Shown here piece by piece: positions 1-11,141 of a stretch of 64,000 nt of DNA. The DNA lies in assembly GCF_963678975.1 (NCBI RefSeq), contig NC_089276.1, positions 26,059,555 to 26,123,554 on the forward strand, written 5' to 3'. Numbering within the stretch: position 1 is the first letter of the stretch; each line of letters begins with the position of its first letter. The DNA comes from Dysidea avara (lineage: Eukaryota; Porifera; Demospongiae; Dictyoceratida; Dysideidae). The notes under the pieces are model-generated. The model worked only from the letters and a program-made list of their open reading frames with translations, was not told where the DNA came from and did not search any database. Made by a program: the position numbers and the translations under genes.

Positions 1-286
1 ACAAATGATGTAATGTAGTCATATGTAATTCAATATTCAGGTACATCCTAATGTGTAACACAGAATATGTGCAATTGCTGTATCCACTGGAACAACCAAA
101 TCACTGAAACTATACATTAATTTCTTATACAAAAGGAAAACAATAATGAGATATCCTATCTGCAAAGAAAGTGGTATAATAGACTATGACCTACATAACA
201 TAATAACATTCATTTATATGTAGGCGTTATAGTACTGAAGGATATGAATATAAGTGTATGGTTGACTAACACAGAAGTCGCATTGC
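1..286. other. upstream flank, no gene seen
   Basis: This AT-rich stretch precedes the first gene. I see no coding exon or recognisable repeat in it. It ends at the TATA box of the first secreted-protein gene. Confidence 0.5.
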
Positions 287-293
287 TATAAAG
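287..293 (+). promoter_or_regulatory. TATA box of secreted-protein gene A
   Basis: TATAAAG lies 64-70 bp before the ATG at 357. Paralogous genes B and C have a TATA motif at nearly the same distance. The 5' leader also contains TGCAAACAGT (about 320-329), which recurs in the leader of gene B, so the similarity extends into the untranslated region. This points to a short 5' UTR of about 35-40 nt and a focused, possibly inducible promoter; inducibility is inference. Confidence 0.6.
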
Positions 294-356
294 TTAACGA
301 CTCAATCAAACTGAGCTATTTGCAAACAGTACACGAATAAGATATTTTCAATCAAG

Positions 357-1334
357 ATGAACTTTATTTTCTTCACTACACTACTGATGCCATTGTTGAT
401 AGTTCATTCTCATCCAATCAATATGGTTTGTGTACCAGTTTGTGATACAAGTATTACAGCCAATGAGATACTCATTAATCACTGGTTGAACAATGATGAT
501 TCTACAGGAATAGACCAACTTCTGAACAAGGAGGGTACTGTAACTGAAGTGTTAATAAGATTATCATCTACTGATGTGAGTATACACAGCTCCATGCAAG
601 TAATGTAGTAGCTATATAATATACACACACAACTTTACTCACTGAACTTACTATATGTTCCACTATTTTTCTTCAGCTTAATGATTGTTCCGGTCAATAT
701 AACTTGCTCACAACAGTTGCCACCGATGCTGAAAATGTATCAATTAATTCTCTGGTGGAATTTTTCAATGCATACCTTGTGCATGAACTGTTTGTGGAGC
801 ACTTGATGAGTTTTTCAATTGATGAGCTACTGTTCAATGACTGGGTGAAACAAGCAAATGTTAATGAGCTGTACAATAATCTTCAAAATTTCCAAAACAT
901 TTTACAATACAACTTTAAAAATCTTGCTTATATGGTAAGAGGAATCAATACATTAACTGCATATACTAGGTCACTTTCTTTATTGATACATTAATGTTTG
1001 AGAATTGGTGACATATTGTAGCAATCTGTATGTGTAGTTATTTACTCACATGTGTGTATTTATCCAGCTCAATATTAATGGCACATGTGATGCTTGTAAG
1101 AGAAACTGTTCAAGATCAGATGAAGTCAAGGATTATTTTGTTCAAACTATGAACAGCTGCTCTAGTCCTATCCATCACTTCATTGTGACAGTGGTCAGTC
1201 ACTCACACAAACTGTCTCAAACTTTAAACAAGTTAAAAGAGACAATCACAAACAGTGGTGATATAGAAACAATGGATGTTACACCTCATGATGATATCAG
1301 TATTGATGAGCTCTGTTGGTGTGGTGGTGAATGA
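357..1334 (+). CDS. secreted helical cysteine-containing protein A (cytokine-like candidate), 3 exons
   Basis: The exons are 357-575, 677-934 and 1068-1334, and both introns are phase 0 with GT-AG ends (GTGAG, GTAAG donors; TTCAG, TCCAG acceptors). The product is 247 aa. Residues 1-18 form a signal peptide ending before the family motif SHPI. The mature part has a CVPVC pair, then long amphipathic stretches that read as helices: about 35-70 in exon 1, two in exon 2, one in exon 3. The exon 3 cysteine pattern is TCxxCxRNC, CSSPI and a terminal LCWC. N-glycosylation sequons occur at NVS, NGT and NCS. I do not recognise the family. Signal peptide plus predicted helices plus phase-0 introns are compatible with a four-helix-bundle ligand, but that is inference. 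Two paralogues lie downstream on the opposite strand. Confidence 0.85.
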
Positions 1335-1485
1335 TGACTTTATATAATTATAACTGACAAAAGTAGCAATCTTTGAAATGTAGAACATGTAGTCACTAAT
1401 TACTAGTAACATGTTACAGTTAGCACTAAATTATTGCATAGTGCATGATCAAATCTACACAGTATAGTGATTGTGTATTTGATTT

Positions 1486-1491
1486 AATAAA
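1486..1491 (+). terminator. polyadenylation signal of gene A
   Basis: AATAAA lies 152 bp after the stop codon of gene A, a usual place for a 3' end signal. Confidence 0.5.
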
Positions 1492-2026
1492 ATGCTTTAT
1501 TAATGCTTTATACTGCAATGTATAATTACACAATTACAGCCCACCTCTTTACTATACTGTCACTTGTCTGACCACTACATGCAGATGAAATAAAATACAC
1601 ACATATGCATATAAAGTAATGCTTAATGTTTGGTGTTGTCGACCAACTTTGCCTGGACATTTACAGATGAATAACTTAAAACAAGCACAGACTTGAATAT
1701 TAATTCATAGCTAGAGGTGGCGCCAAGTTTTTTCTGGATACAATTAATTGGTCTGCTTTAGCATATATAGCTATAATGCACAATGACATGTTTTAGGGTA
1801 AAACAACAATGTAGCACTCAGTAGACTCTATAGCTGTTGTAATTGTTCTACTGGAATCCGATCAGCTACAAAATGTATATTGCAAATAAGTACTATACTA
1901 ACAGCTGCATATATAACTACCCATTCCAATATCTTAAACTACGTACTTTGCTGTATTAAAATACAAGGGGATATACTTTGCATGAATTTATAAAAATGAC
2001 TATATATGGTATAAAATACATAGTGA
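1492..2026. other. intergenic between convergent genes A and B
   Basis: A+T-rich DNA separates the convergent genes A and B. No coding signal or repeat was recognised. Confidence 0.4.
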
Positions 2027-2032
2027 TTTATT
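2027..2032 (-). terminator. possible polyadenylation signal of gene B
   Basis: AATAAA on the minus strand lies about 214 bp beyond the stop of gene B. An A-rich plus-strand tract (2075-2220) lies between. Confidence 0.35.
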
Positions 2033-2245
2033 ATTAGTGTCACTTGTAAACATAATTACTGAGAACAATTACAAAAAATAAAAATAAATTAATTAAAAAA
2101 AACAACAAAAAACAATACACAATTCATCATTACTACCTATATAGACACACTTGAGCAATGTACAAACTGGATTGGTAAATTAATTGTAACAAAAAAACAA
2201 ACACACACACAAAAAAACAACAACTAAAACACAGTCATTGATCCA

Positions 2246-3221
2246 TCATTTACCACACCAACAGAGCTCATCAATACTGATATCATCATGAGGTGTAACA
2301 TCCATTGTTTGTATATCACCACTGTTTGTGATTGTCTCTTTTAACTTGTTTAATGTTTGAGATAGTTTGTGTGAGTGATTGACCACTGTCACAATGAAGT
2401 GATGGATAGGACTAGAGCAGCTGTTCATAGTTTGAACAAAATAATCCTTGACTTCATCTGATCTTGAACAGTTTCTTTTACAAGCATCACATGTGCCATT
2501 AATATTGAGCTGTAAAAACAGCATGCAGGCAGCACTAAAATTACTGGCAATATAAATTTAGTGAAAAGCTAAATACATGTAGAGATATTGCTTACCAAAA
2601 TTGCAAGGCTTCTTAGATTGTACTGAAGGATGAGTTTTAGCTTTGCAAGTTGCTTGTTCAAGTCATACACCTTTGTCTGATGTACCCAGCCATTGTACAA
2701 CAATTCACTAAGAGTAAACGTCATCAAATGCTCCACAAATAATTTGTGTACAAGATAAGCATTGAAAAACTGTCTGATAGCGTTGACTGACACATTAGTA
2801 TTTTTTGGAACTCTCACAATAGAGTCGTACTCAAGCAAACAATCATTGTGCTACAGAAAAAAAAACGATAATTGCAAATGTTTCAATATACTTATAGCAA
2901 ATATTTAACTATCACTACATGTGCTTTTAAAAGTCAATCTAATAATTAAACGCCTAATGCATGTTGCACATCACAACCACACTCTCTATGAAGTATACTC
3001 ACATCAGTAGATGATAAACTTATTAGTGTTCTAATCACTGTGCCTTTGTGATTTAGAAATTGGTCTATTCCTGTAGATTGATCATTCCCTAACCATCGAT
3101 TCAGTAGAGTCTCGTTGGCTGTAACATTTGGACTACAAACTGGTACACATATCATATTGATTGGATGAGAGTAAACAAGAAGCAATGGCAGTAGTGCCAC
3201 AGTATACAAAATAGTCTTCAT
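2246..3221 (-). CDS. secreted helical cysteine-containing protein B (paralogue of A), 3 exons
   Basis: The exons on the minus strand are 3221-3003, 2850-2596 and 2509-2246, with both introns in phase 0. The product is 245 aa and has the same plan as A: an 18-residue signal peptide followed by SHPI, CVPVC, the STGIDQ motif, the exon 2 start xNDC, the FFNAYLVHxLFVEHLM helix, and the exon 3 TCxxCxRNC/CSSPI/LCWC cysteines. Extra sequons NVT and NET occur in exon 1. Exons 1 and 2 have clearly diverged from A, whereas exon 3 is almost identical to exon 3 of A (5 differences in 258 nt). That unevenness points to gene conversion between the inverted copies. The function is unknown; a secreted ligand is the best guess. 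Confidence 0.85.
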
Positions 3222-3279
3222 CTTCTTTAAACTGTTTGCACTTGAATCAACTTAACTGAAGCAAGTAATATCGTCATCT

Positions 3280-3287
3280 CTTTTATA
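3280..3287 (-). promoter_or_regulatory. TATA box of gene B
   Basis: TATAAAAG on the minus strand lies 59-66 bp upstream of the ATG at 3221. The leader between them carries TGCAAACAGT, shared with gene A. Confidence 0.6.
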
Positions 3288-3654
3288 CTCTCTTTATTGG
3301 AGGAAACTGATCCACTGTTATCATATTCACAGATTATTTCTTGTACCCTAAGGCCGTGAATATTACTGAGTTTCATAATAGTCAAGTAATTCATTATATG
3401 GAGCTATGACATGATGAACAAGGATATTATGACATCATTAGGTAGTTTCAGACTCATCAAATTATCCATGCACTTGCTCACAGCTATAATAATATTATTG
3501 GGAGATGAGAAACTGATAATCAACTTTACATGAACTCAGTGTACATGTTATGTGCTAATGAGACCAACCAATATAGTACTTAACATGATTATATACCACT
3601 TTGACACCTCAGATCAAAGGAAATCACAGGGTTATATATCACATATCTCCCTGA

Positions 3655-3686
3655 CCACAGGGCAATATCTAGATATTGCCCTGTGG
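3655..3686. repeat. 32-bp perfect palindrome
   Basis: The palindrome runs from CCACAGGG to CCCTGTGG with centre ATCTAGAT. It is perfectly self-complementary over 32 bp and extends a few more bases with one mismatch. A related CAATATCATGATAT segment follows at about 3692. It could be a foldback transposon remnant. Confidence 0.7.
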
Positions 3687-3779
3687 TTAGGACAATATCA
3701 TGATATAGCCCTGACCACAACTGCCTTTGATGCTGAGGCAGCTACAAAGCATCAGTTCCCTTTGATTATTTATATAGAG

Positions 3780-3851
3780 ATGCTTAAAGTTTTGCATAGT
3801 GGGTTTGAATTAGAGCTGCTTAAAGTTTTGCATTGTGGGTTTGAATTAAAC
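3780..3851 (+). repeat. two-unit tandem repeat, 36-bp period
   Basis: Two adjacent copies of a 36-bp unit starting TGCTTAAAGTTTTGCA differ at a few positions. They create a small open frame with no family resemblance, so I do not call a gene. Confidence 0.65.
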
Positions 3852-4239
3852 ATGTTGATTTAGTCAGGGGCATTGTTGTGAAGTAAAAAGAAATGAGTGA
3901 GTCAGCATTGCATAGTTCAGTTACTAAGCATCACTAAATAATCATTTTTGCAATGTGGATTGTTTTTCTACAGAGTACATTTCAACTGCACGAAAAGATG
4001 CCTCAAACATTCACAACCTATATTTCTAAGTGTTTGTTTTAGCACCTTAGGTAACTTTATTCATCCACAAAGTGATTATTTGGTTTAAAATGGTATCACT
4101 ACAACCAGTGAAACCCACAATCATTTCTTTTTTGTGCCCACAATCGATTTTTACAAACCTCTGTATAAAAGTAATGTGGTGAATGCAGGTTTGTCTTCCT
4201 TCACCTATTAGGTGAGCATGCCAGAGTGGTATATATTAC

Positions 4240-4329
4240 TTATACCATGGCTACTCAGGATTTTCCTGATATATATGCCCTCGCCCTCGGGCATATACAT
4301 CAGGCAAATCCCTTGTGGCCATGGTATAA
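4240..4329. repeat. foldback element with TTATACCATGG ends
   Basis: The inverted ends TTATACCATGG and CCATGGTATAA flank an imperfect hairpin. Its core has CCTGATATATATGCCC facing GGGCATATACATCAGGCA. A sequence with the same ATCAGGCA core recurs at about 35,510-35,570 and 51,773-51,858, so this is a dispersed foldback family. Confidence 0.65.
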
Positions 4330-5253
4330 CTATTAAATGATCCCTTGCTGATTGAATTTTTAATTTTCCACAATAGATTTAGAAATAAATGTGTTAATTA
4401 ATCACTAACACTGTAATATGACAATCCCTTCTTTGTCTCAAAGATGCATCGTGAAGTGAGGATTCATAACATAAACTGCTGACTGTGGATATGATCACAG
4501 GTTCTTTAACATGTTTAGGGTAACACGGTTACTCCTCTACCTAAACATCCTACATATTTAATACCCTACCCCAGTCATACGTAGGATACAAAGTATTTGT
4601 TCATGTACACTAAGTAGTTGTTGTGCGATACCTTAAGTTAGTTACATGCATAACATGTTTATGCTTAATTCCATTTGAGTTACGTGAACATAACCTGGCT
4701 ATGTGATGACAAAGTCACTTATATGGACTTTATCCAACTGCTTGAGCAAGTTACATTCGGAACCGTAACAATGTACATTGTGTACATGTATGTATAACTA
4801 GTGTATTGAACAAGAATCATGTATATGGAACTCAAATTTTACATTATGGGAATGAATATGTACTTACTACCTTACACAAGTGAAAAGACCACACCAAATA
4901 ATTCTAATGCCACTTCTAATTATAGTGCATGGAATGCATCATGAAATGAAAGTGTTGCATGTCAACTATAGTAATGATAGAATTCAACGGTTTGGTTTGC
5001 ATGTGAATTAAGAATAAGTAAATGCATGCTAACATAATTTTTTTTTTATATGTACATGTTAGCACACGAGGCTTTGTTATATAGACAAACGACTAACCTA
5101 TTAGTTGAATAACACAAATAGCCATGCCATGCATCTCAATCAACGATGCAGGTACTTTAAATAGATTATTTTAAAAATCCAATAGGTATACATGTCTAAC
5201 GTAAGTACATGTGTATACATAATGAAGCACACACACAGCAAGCCATCAACCAT

Positions 5254-6137
5254 CTAGTTGCACCAACAAAGACTGTCAACATCTTCGGTTAGTGGATTGT
5301 TCATTTCTTTGTTACTACTTGATTGGTCATCAACCACATGTTTCAATCTTTTTACCACTTTATACAATTTCTCTGAGTGTGAAGTAATAGTAAATACTAC
5401 ACTGCGAATAGGACTAGAGCAGTGACTCATTTTAGAGATAAGTGATGCAACCATCTCAATTGATTTTGAGCAATTTCTTGTACAACCATGACAAGTTGTG
5501 TTCAGCTGTATAACAAAGAATTACACATAACTAGTAACACATAGTGTGTAATTATACCCTTACCAGTTGACCAAGGTTCTTGATATTGTAATTTAGAATG
5601 TTCAATAGCTTGGTAAGATTGGTATAAGTATCAACTGCAGTTGGCGGCTGTAGCCAATCCCTTACTAGTAGCTTAACCTCGCCTAGTCCAACTAGATGCT
5701 TAACATAAAGTTTATGCATCAAGTAAGCATTGAAGAAGTGTCTGATAGTAGTGATGGATGTGTCATTATAGCATGAAGAACTGTTACATGATGTCATATT
5801 TACATAATCCTCTAAGCAGTCATGAAACTATAGACAACAAAATGAATTTACTGTATACATGCAGATGGCAAAAGTTACATACCTTTATAGGGTTTTGGCT
5901 TTGTAGTGTAAGTATTATACTGGCCACACTGTTTCTACTACGACGACGAAGTTGATCAATTCCTTTAGAATTATCACTGAAATCCAACCACTTATCCAAG
6001 AACATCTTATCAGCAGTGATGTTATCAGTACAGAATTGATCCATCACACTAGCATTTTCACTACCTCCAGAAGTACATATAGGATGAGAATTCACTATTA
6101 GTACCAGCAACGAGACAGAAACTAAGACAGCTTGCAT
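5254..6137 (-). CDS. secreted helical cysteine-containing protein C (divergent paralogue), 3 exons
   Basis: The exons on the minus strand are 6137-5883, 5827-5564 and 5505-5254. Both introns are phase 0 at positions equivalent to A and B. The product is 256 aa. It keeps the signal peptide ending before SHPI, the GIDQL motif, the xHDC start of exon 2, the FFNAYLxHKL helix, TCxxCxRNCS, CSSPI and the terminal LCWC. Exon 1 is 36 nt longer because of an insertion between the two N-terminal cysteines, and exon 2 has an extra cysteine pair (SCNSSSC). The rest is strongly diverged from A and B, so C is the oldest branch. What survives is the cysteine pattern, helix pattern and exon plan, which argues for purifying selection on the fold. 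Confidence 0.83.
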
Positions 6138-6200
6138 CTTATTCCGATTTCAATTTATCTTGTTAAATCAGCTTTTGAGATCGTTACCTGTGCTGCCGTC

Positions 6201-6208
6201 GTTTTATA
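6201..6208 (-). promoter_or_regulatory. TATA box of gene C
   Basis: TATAAAAC on the minus strand lies 64-71 bp before the ATG at 6137, the same spacing as in A and B. Confidence 0.6.
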
Positions 6209-6603
6209 GACTATTGAACTTCCGGATTACCATGTAATGACCCATTTTCGGTTTGCACACATTAGCAACACTAATCATGTGTACCATAACGATAAATGCA
6301 TTCCATTCTTAATGTGTTGCAAAGTATCATTTAAAAATTCAATAACAGACAATCAACGTGAAAGTGTGACAACCAATTTGTACAAGTTATCACACTTAAT
6401 GATACAGTCAAATAGCTTTATGTGACTACAACCACACATCACATTTTCATAACCTACATATCAACTATATAGGTGAACTGCTTAAAGAAAAGGAATGATG
6501 ACAAAACTTTATATGAATGTATACTTGCTACGTGTCCTTCCAAAGAGAAAAAAATTGACTTTGTTTTTCTAATAGACTTTGAACCTTTTCAAAACTCAGG
6601 ATA

Positions 6604-6900
6604 GGTATAAACAGTGGACCCAGGACCAGGGGATCCACAAGGATCCAACTTTTTTTTTTGGAATTTTACACAATTCAATTTTAGTAGCTAGGCAACATAA
6701 TAGACTAGTATATGCACATTGTGCAGCAGGCAAGTGGCAATTGACACAAACATCGTGTGAGACACTGTGACAGGGAAAAAGTGGATTGGTCATGCAAGAC
6801 TACTCGGAACCTAGTACAAGTATAGAATAAAGTGAAGTGTATAAAATTCCAAAGAGAGCTGGATCCTCAAGGGTCTGGTACCGGGTCCACTGTTTATACC
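6604..6900. mobile_element. 297-bp MITE with TA target duplication
   Basis: The element starts GGTATAAACAGTGGACCC and ends GGGTCCACTGTTTATACC. The inverted repeat extends inward with mismatches through GGATCC and GGAATTTTA. TA flanks both ends (6602-6603 and 6901-6902), as in Tc1/mariner-type non-autonomous elements. No protein is encoded. Confidence 0.8.
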
Positions 6901-6902
6901 TA

Positions 6903-7116
6903 CCCCAAAATTCAAACATTACAAAAAACTAGTATTTCAGACAAAAAGTAAAGTCATTTTGTTAGTCATCATGCACCAAAATCAAAATGTTACTAATATT
7001 AGTGTGTAGCTAGTTAAGGTTGACTAAGTAAACTGATATCTGTAGTTATGATACTAAAGGTACAGTTACTGGCAGACCACATCAAACAACAATAGGAAGT
7101 ACACATTTAATGGTAT

Positions 7117-7155
<39 letters not shown>

Positions 7156-8084
7156 GTATATACAATGTGAGCCATACAGTTTCAGGAAAAGTGAATGCCT
7201 CCATCATTAAATGTTGCAAGTAAGCTACAGAATTAAAAATAACATTTTAACAGATAAAACTGAAAGTGTTTACATGGATACAAACTATGAGACTAGGGAT
7301 ATTTGGGCAGAACAGAAAATATTACATAACTCTGATGGACTCACATGCATAATAATTGGGAGTTTCAATCACAGAAGGGAGTAATACAAAATGTGTTAAA
7401 GGAAACTTTTATTTACATGAATCAATAACAGAACACATTTATGGTTAGCACACTTTATTTTGTATTTTCATGGAAAGAACTTTCCTTGTTTCTACATGAT
7501 TCATTTATTGATCCCTATATACTACAGTCCAGTTGGCCCCACACAGCAAATCATTTACAATGTACTGGCCTATATGTGGACTTGGTGATAGGCTTTGCTA
7601 GTGACTTAATTACCTAGCTAACCTACCAGAAGAAAGCTATTAGGATAAGGGAGGAAACTGGCTGCCCCTAGTAATAAAAGTCAAAGAGTAATTCACAGTA
7701 CAAACTAAAGATAAAGTCACAGGTTAGGTTTAAAAGTTAACTGAACACATACCTATACCAAAAGATAGCTACATATGAGACAGGGAAAATCAGTAAGTTC
7801 ATTTTAGTTTATAAATTTTTACAGTACCAAACTTTCCCTCCATGCAAAGATGTGTTTAATAACCAGTAGGGCCGGTACAGGGGTTTTAGTAACTTCTTGC
7901 AACACAGAAGGCAACATTTAAAAAAGCATAAGCATAATGTGGCTTCTTTAATTGACCAATGATAGTTATTCTACAGTCCATATTAGGAATGGTAAAAGTA
8001 AACAACTACCACGAACCATGTGTCTTTCAGGCTAGTTAACATGTAAGAAACCATACCATGCTCTACGCATTTTCAATGTTAGAG
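6903..8084. other. non-coding, includes (TA)n at about 7122-7151
   Basis: There is a short (TA)n tract near 7122-7151. Apart from that I see no gene, RNA or clear repeat. Confidence 0.4.
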
Positions 8085-8765
8085 ATCATGGAAGTTTGGG
8101 TTTTTCTGGCCAAAAATATCACCAAAAACCAGCTTCCCAATGCCACTTTGGCAGTATTAGTCAAGCCCAAAAGTGCCTTCAGTGCAACACTAAATGCTTC
8201 CAATAAATTGTTACACTAAAAAAAATTCATGGTTAATGGAATTCACTACTAACTGCCTGCCTGATGCCTTCAGGTAAATGTAACTTGATAACGGCTAAGG
8301 TTACAGGTTTGATTTTTCACTGTGCAACATGCTCCGTCCTAAGACGTGCCTTTTGGCATGCCACAGTACATACAATGCACGCTTACCTTTGTCCTCCTTT
8401 GTGCCCCATTTCTTTTTGCTGACAATCCAGTGTGTCGATTCATGGTAGCGCAATGGCTTCCCTATGTTTGTAATGGGAATTGTTCATATGTTATGTGGAT
8501 GATTGCAGAGCCACATGTCCTACTGTTCTTTGTTTCTAATGCTGTGAAACGGGCAGAACATATGAAGTGTAATGGCCTTTTTGCTTTGGAGTCAATAATC
8601 AATAGCTGGGGTGCACATTCAGATGAAAAAATTAACTCAGGTGCCATCCTTTCTTTTGATGTAGTATGTGCAGGTTCACCGGTCATAATAATGTCACAAA
8701 AAAAGGAAATAAACAAGTATATAAGAAAAATTAGAATTTTAAGTTTAAATAGGGATCATAGAAAA
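8085..8765 (-). mobile_element. copy of the GGGATCAT-ended repeat family (minus orientation)
   Basis: This stretch matches, in reverse orientation, the elements at 39,080-39,890, 39,955-40,715, about 23,640-24,365 and about 57,490-58,110. Shared landmarks are AAAATATCACCAAAAACCAGC near one end, CAGTACATACAATGCA in the middle and GGGATCATAG at the other end. An open frame at 8346-8876 runs through it, but it is not conserved between copies, so the element looks non-coding. Confidence 0.6.
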
Positions 8766-8879
8766 TTTCACTATTGCCCCCTTAGAACTTTTGGGAATGC
8801 GTGTTTACACAATCCAGGTATAAATGGAGACATTAAACAGGATATCCTGACTCTTCAGCCTAACACTACACATTGATTG

Positions 8880-10628
8880 AAAGCTGGGCTACATGGAGAA
8901 TGCACACTGTAACTGCAAAGGCTTATTTTGTTATGAAGCGCTGAACAAATCACAATGTTCTTGCCATGCGATTGTGTGGTTAAATCATGTGACTAATATA
9001 TAAATCTAATGGAAAATGAAATGGTGAAGTGAATGACACTTGATAAGAGCAGCCATCGGGGTATGCATCATCTTATAAAGTATAAAGGATTTGTATGCTT
9101 CTTTATCAAAAGGTTGCATGGAGAGTCGCAGCTCCACAATTAAGTGTTAGGGTAAAACCGTAGGTGTCGCTTCAATCCCACCAGTAGTAAACTGCATAGC
9201 GATAGGAAGTATACATCAAACGTTACAGTGCTTTGTTTAAGACAAGCATATTTTTTAAGTTTAGATCTGACCCTATAAATGCAGATATCATTGGGTTACT
9301 CCAGGCCATGACTGAGCTGGAATCATAGAAACTCATAGGAAGTGTATTACATTTACCTTTGAGCCATGCCTCAGCAAGTAGTAAGCTTAATAAATCGAAA
9401 GTGATGATGTGTGCCATGCAACACATGACTACATTTTGCAGCAATTTACTATGGTTATTCCTATGGTGCCAATATGCATATTCTCTTCTTATGTACATGC
9501 CCTAGACAGCACAAAATCAACCTTAACTGTTTCATAGAAAAAGATTGACTTATTGATTTTGGGGGCATCTACGTACGCATGAAAAAGTAAGTTACTGAGT
9601 TGTACATAACCCAAGCAAATTGTACATGGTGACTATGTCAGGACAGCACTGTAACACAAATGGGACAGATGAAGTATGTGATAGGATTTAATAGAATTAT
9701 TAAAATGGGGATTTCCAATTAGCAGATGGATAAATCTTCTGGTAGAGTGTACCAGTACAGAAAACAGATTTCTATAGTTGTCCATGAAAATATGACCTTA
9801 AAGGTTTACCTCTGTACATTTGCATCCTACTGATTGGCATTTTGTATATTGTACTCATATAAGTATGCAAACTTTCTTGTTTTTGTTACCAAGGTAAGCC
9901 CTTTACAAAAAGTTTAATCCCTTTTCTAGGAGGATTTCTGCATTCAGAGTTGTAATCATGAATGTATGGGGCTACACAAGCAGGCAATCTGATGTTACAT
10001 CAAATCAAGCTACTTAACTTCTGCATTCCATCTGAATGACTTCAGTCTGTCAGTTGTAAGTATAGGAAAACCTGTGGTTTAATAATTGCAGTTGATCACA
10101 CAAGATGTGTAGCTGTTCTATCACAACTTCCTCATTCCACTGTAGTTATGTACACTGAAATTACCAAAACTATTTTTGCTTTGAGAGTTTACAAATGGGA
10201 TTTTACAAGTGATGAACACCACCATTGAAAATACATTGCATGCAGGCCTATAGTATTCCACTTGGATAAAAAAAGTTATTAAGAGCATCATTGTGAAACT
10301 TCGGCAAGAGAGAGTTTACTTTCACTTACATTTTATCACCTAACTTAACTGCATTACTTTTTGCTGGGCAGTTGAAGTAACCTTTTGCTACAGAAAGAAC
10401 CAATCTGGTGGTGGAGTCATTCTGTAGTACAACAGCAGCCTAAATAGCTCTATAAACTGTTAAAGTACACACAGAAAACTATTAGCACATATCCTGGGTA
10501 AATACATACTTACAATGGTGTGAAACCTGTTAAACAAGACACTTAAAAAAGAGGACACCTGTATAATCTGAATACTTTGTAATGTTTTATACAGTATCCT
10601 TTAGCATTTAACTTGGAAAATTAGAACA
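8880..10628. other. non-coding stretch
   Basis: Only short, unrelated open frames occur here. No family, RNA gene or clear repeat was recognised. Confidence 0.4.
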
Positions 10629-11141
10629 CCCTGATAATAGACACATTCCAAAATTACATCACTGTCATAGTAACAGCCTTCCGCCATTTTGAATGGGGCC
10701 ACTGACAATAATCATGATTGCGCTACGTTAAAATATGATGATGAAAACAGCTTGAAAAAGTGGTGTTGTTGAATAACAGGCTACGGAAGCCTTCAAGGTT
10801 GCAAATTAATGTTTCTGGTCAGATGCAGATGGTTATCAGTGTTGAATAGGTGCGAAGTGTTGACAAGGATAGCACTTTTGTCTGGTAGTCATTATTGCTG
10901 TGTTAATGAAAGTGACAGCAATAGCAGCTGACCATCCAGATGCCTCCTTGTACTGGCAAACAAGGAAATTACTGTTATCAATGCTTCGCACTTGTTCAAC
11001 CCTGATAACCACCTGTGTCTAACCAGAAACATTCATCATGTTTCATCATAGCGCAATCATGATTATTGTCAGTGGCCCCATTCAAAATGGCGGAAGGCTG
11101 TTGCTATGACAGTGACGTAATTTTGGAATGTGTCTATCAGG
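10629..11141. mobile_element. 513-bp palindromic MITE with ~110-bp inverted ends
   Basis: The left arm contains GACACATTCCAAAATTAC, AACAGCCTTCCGCCATTTTG and GGGGCCACTGACAATAATC. The right arm carries the exact complements in reverse order. The interior is also largely self-complementary (a CAGATGxxGGTTATCAG segment pairs with CTGATAACCxxCTG), so the whole element can fold back. It has no coding capacity. Confidence 0.8.

Noticed and set aside
3552-3863. 103-codon open frame
   Set aside because: It consists of a palindrome and a 36-bp tandem repeat and has no family resemblance.
8346-8876. 176-codon open frame
   Set aside because: It runs through a dispersed repeat whose other copies do not keep the frame.
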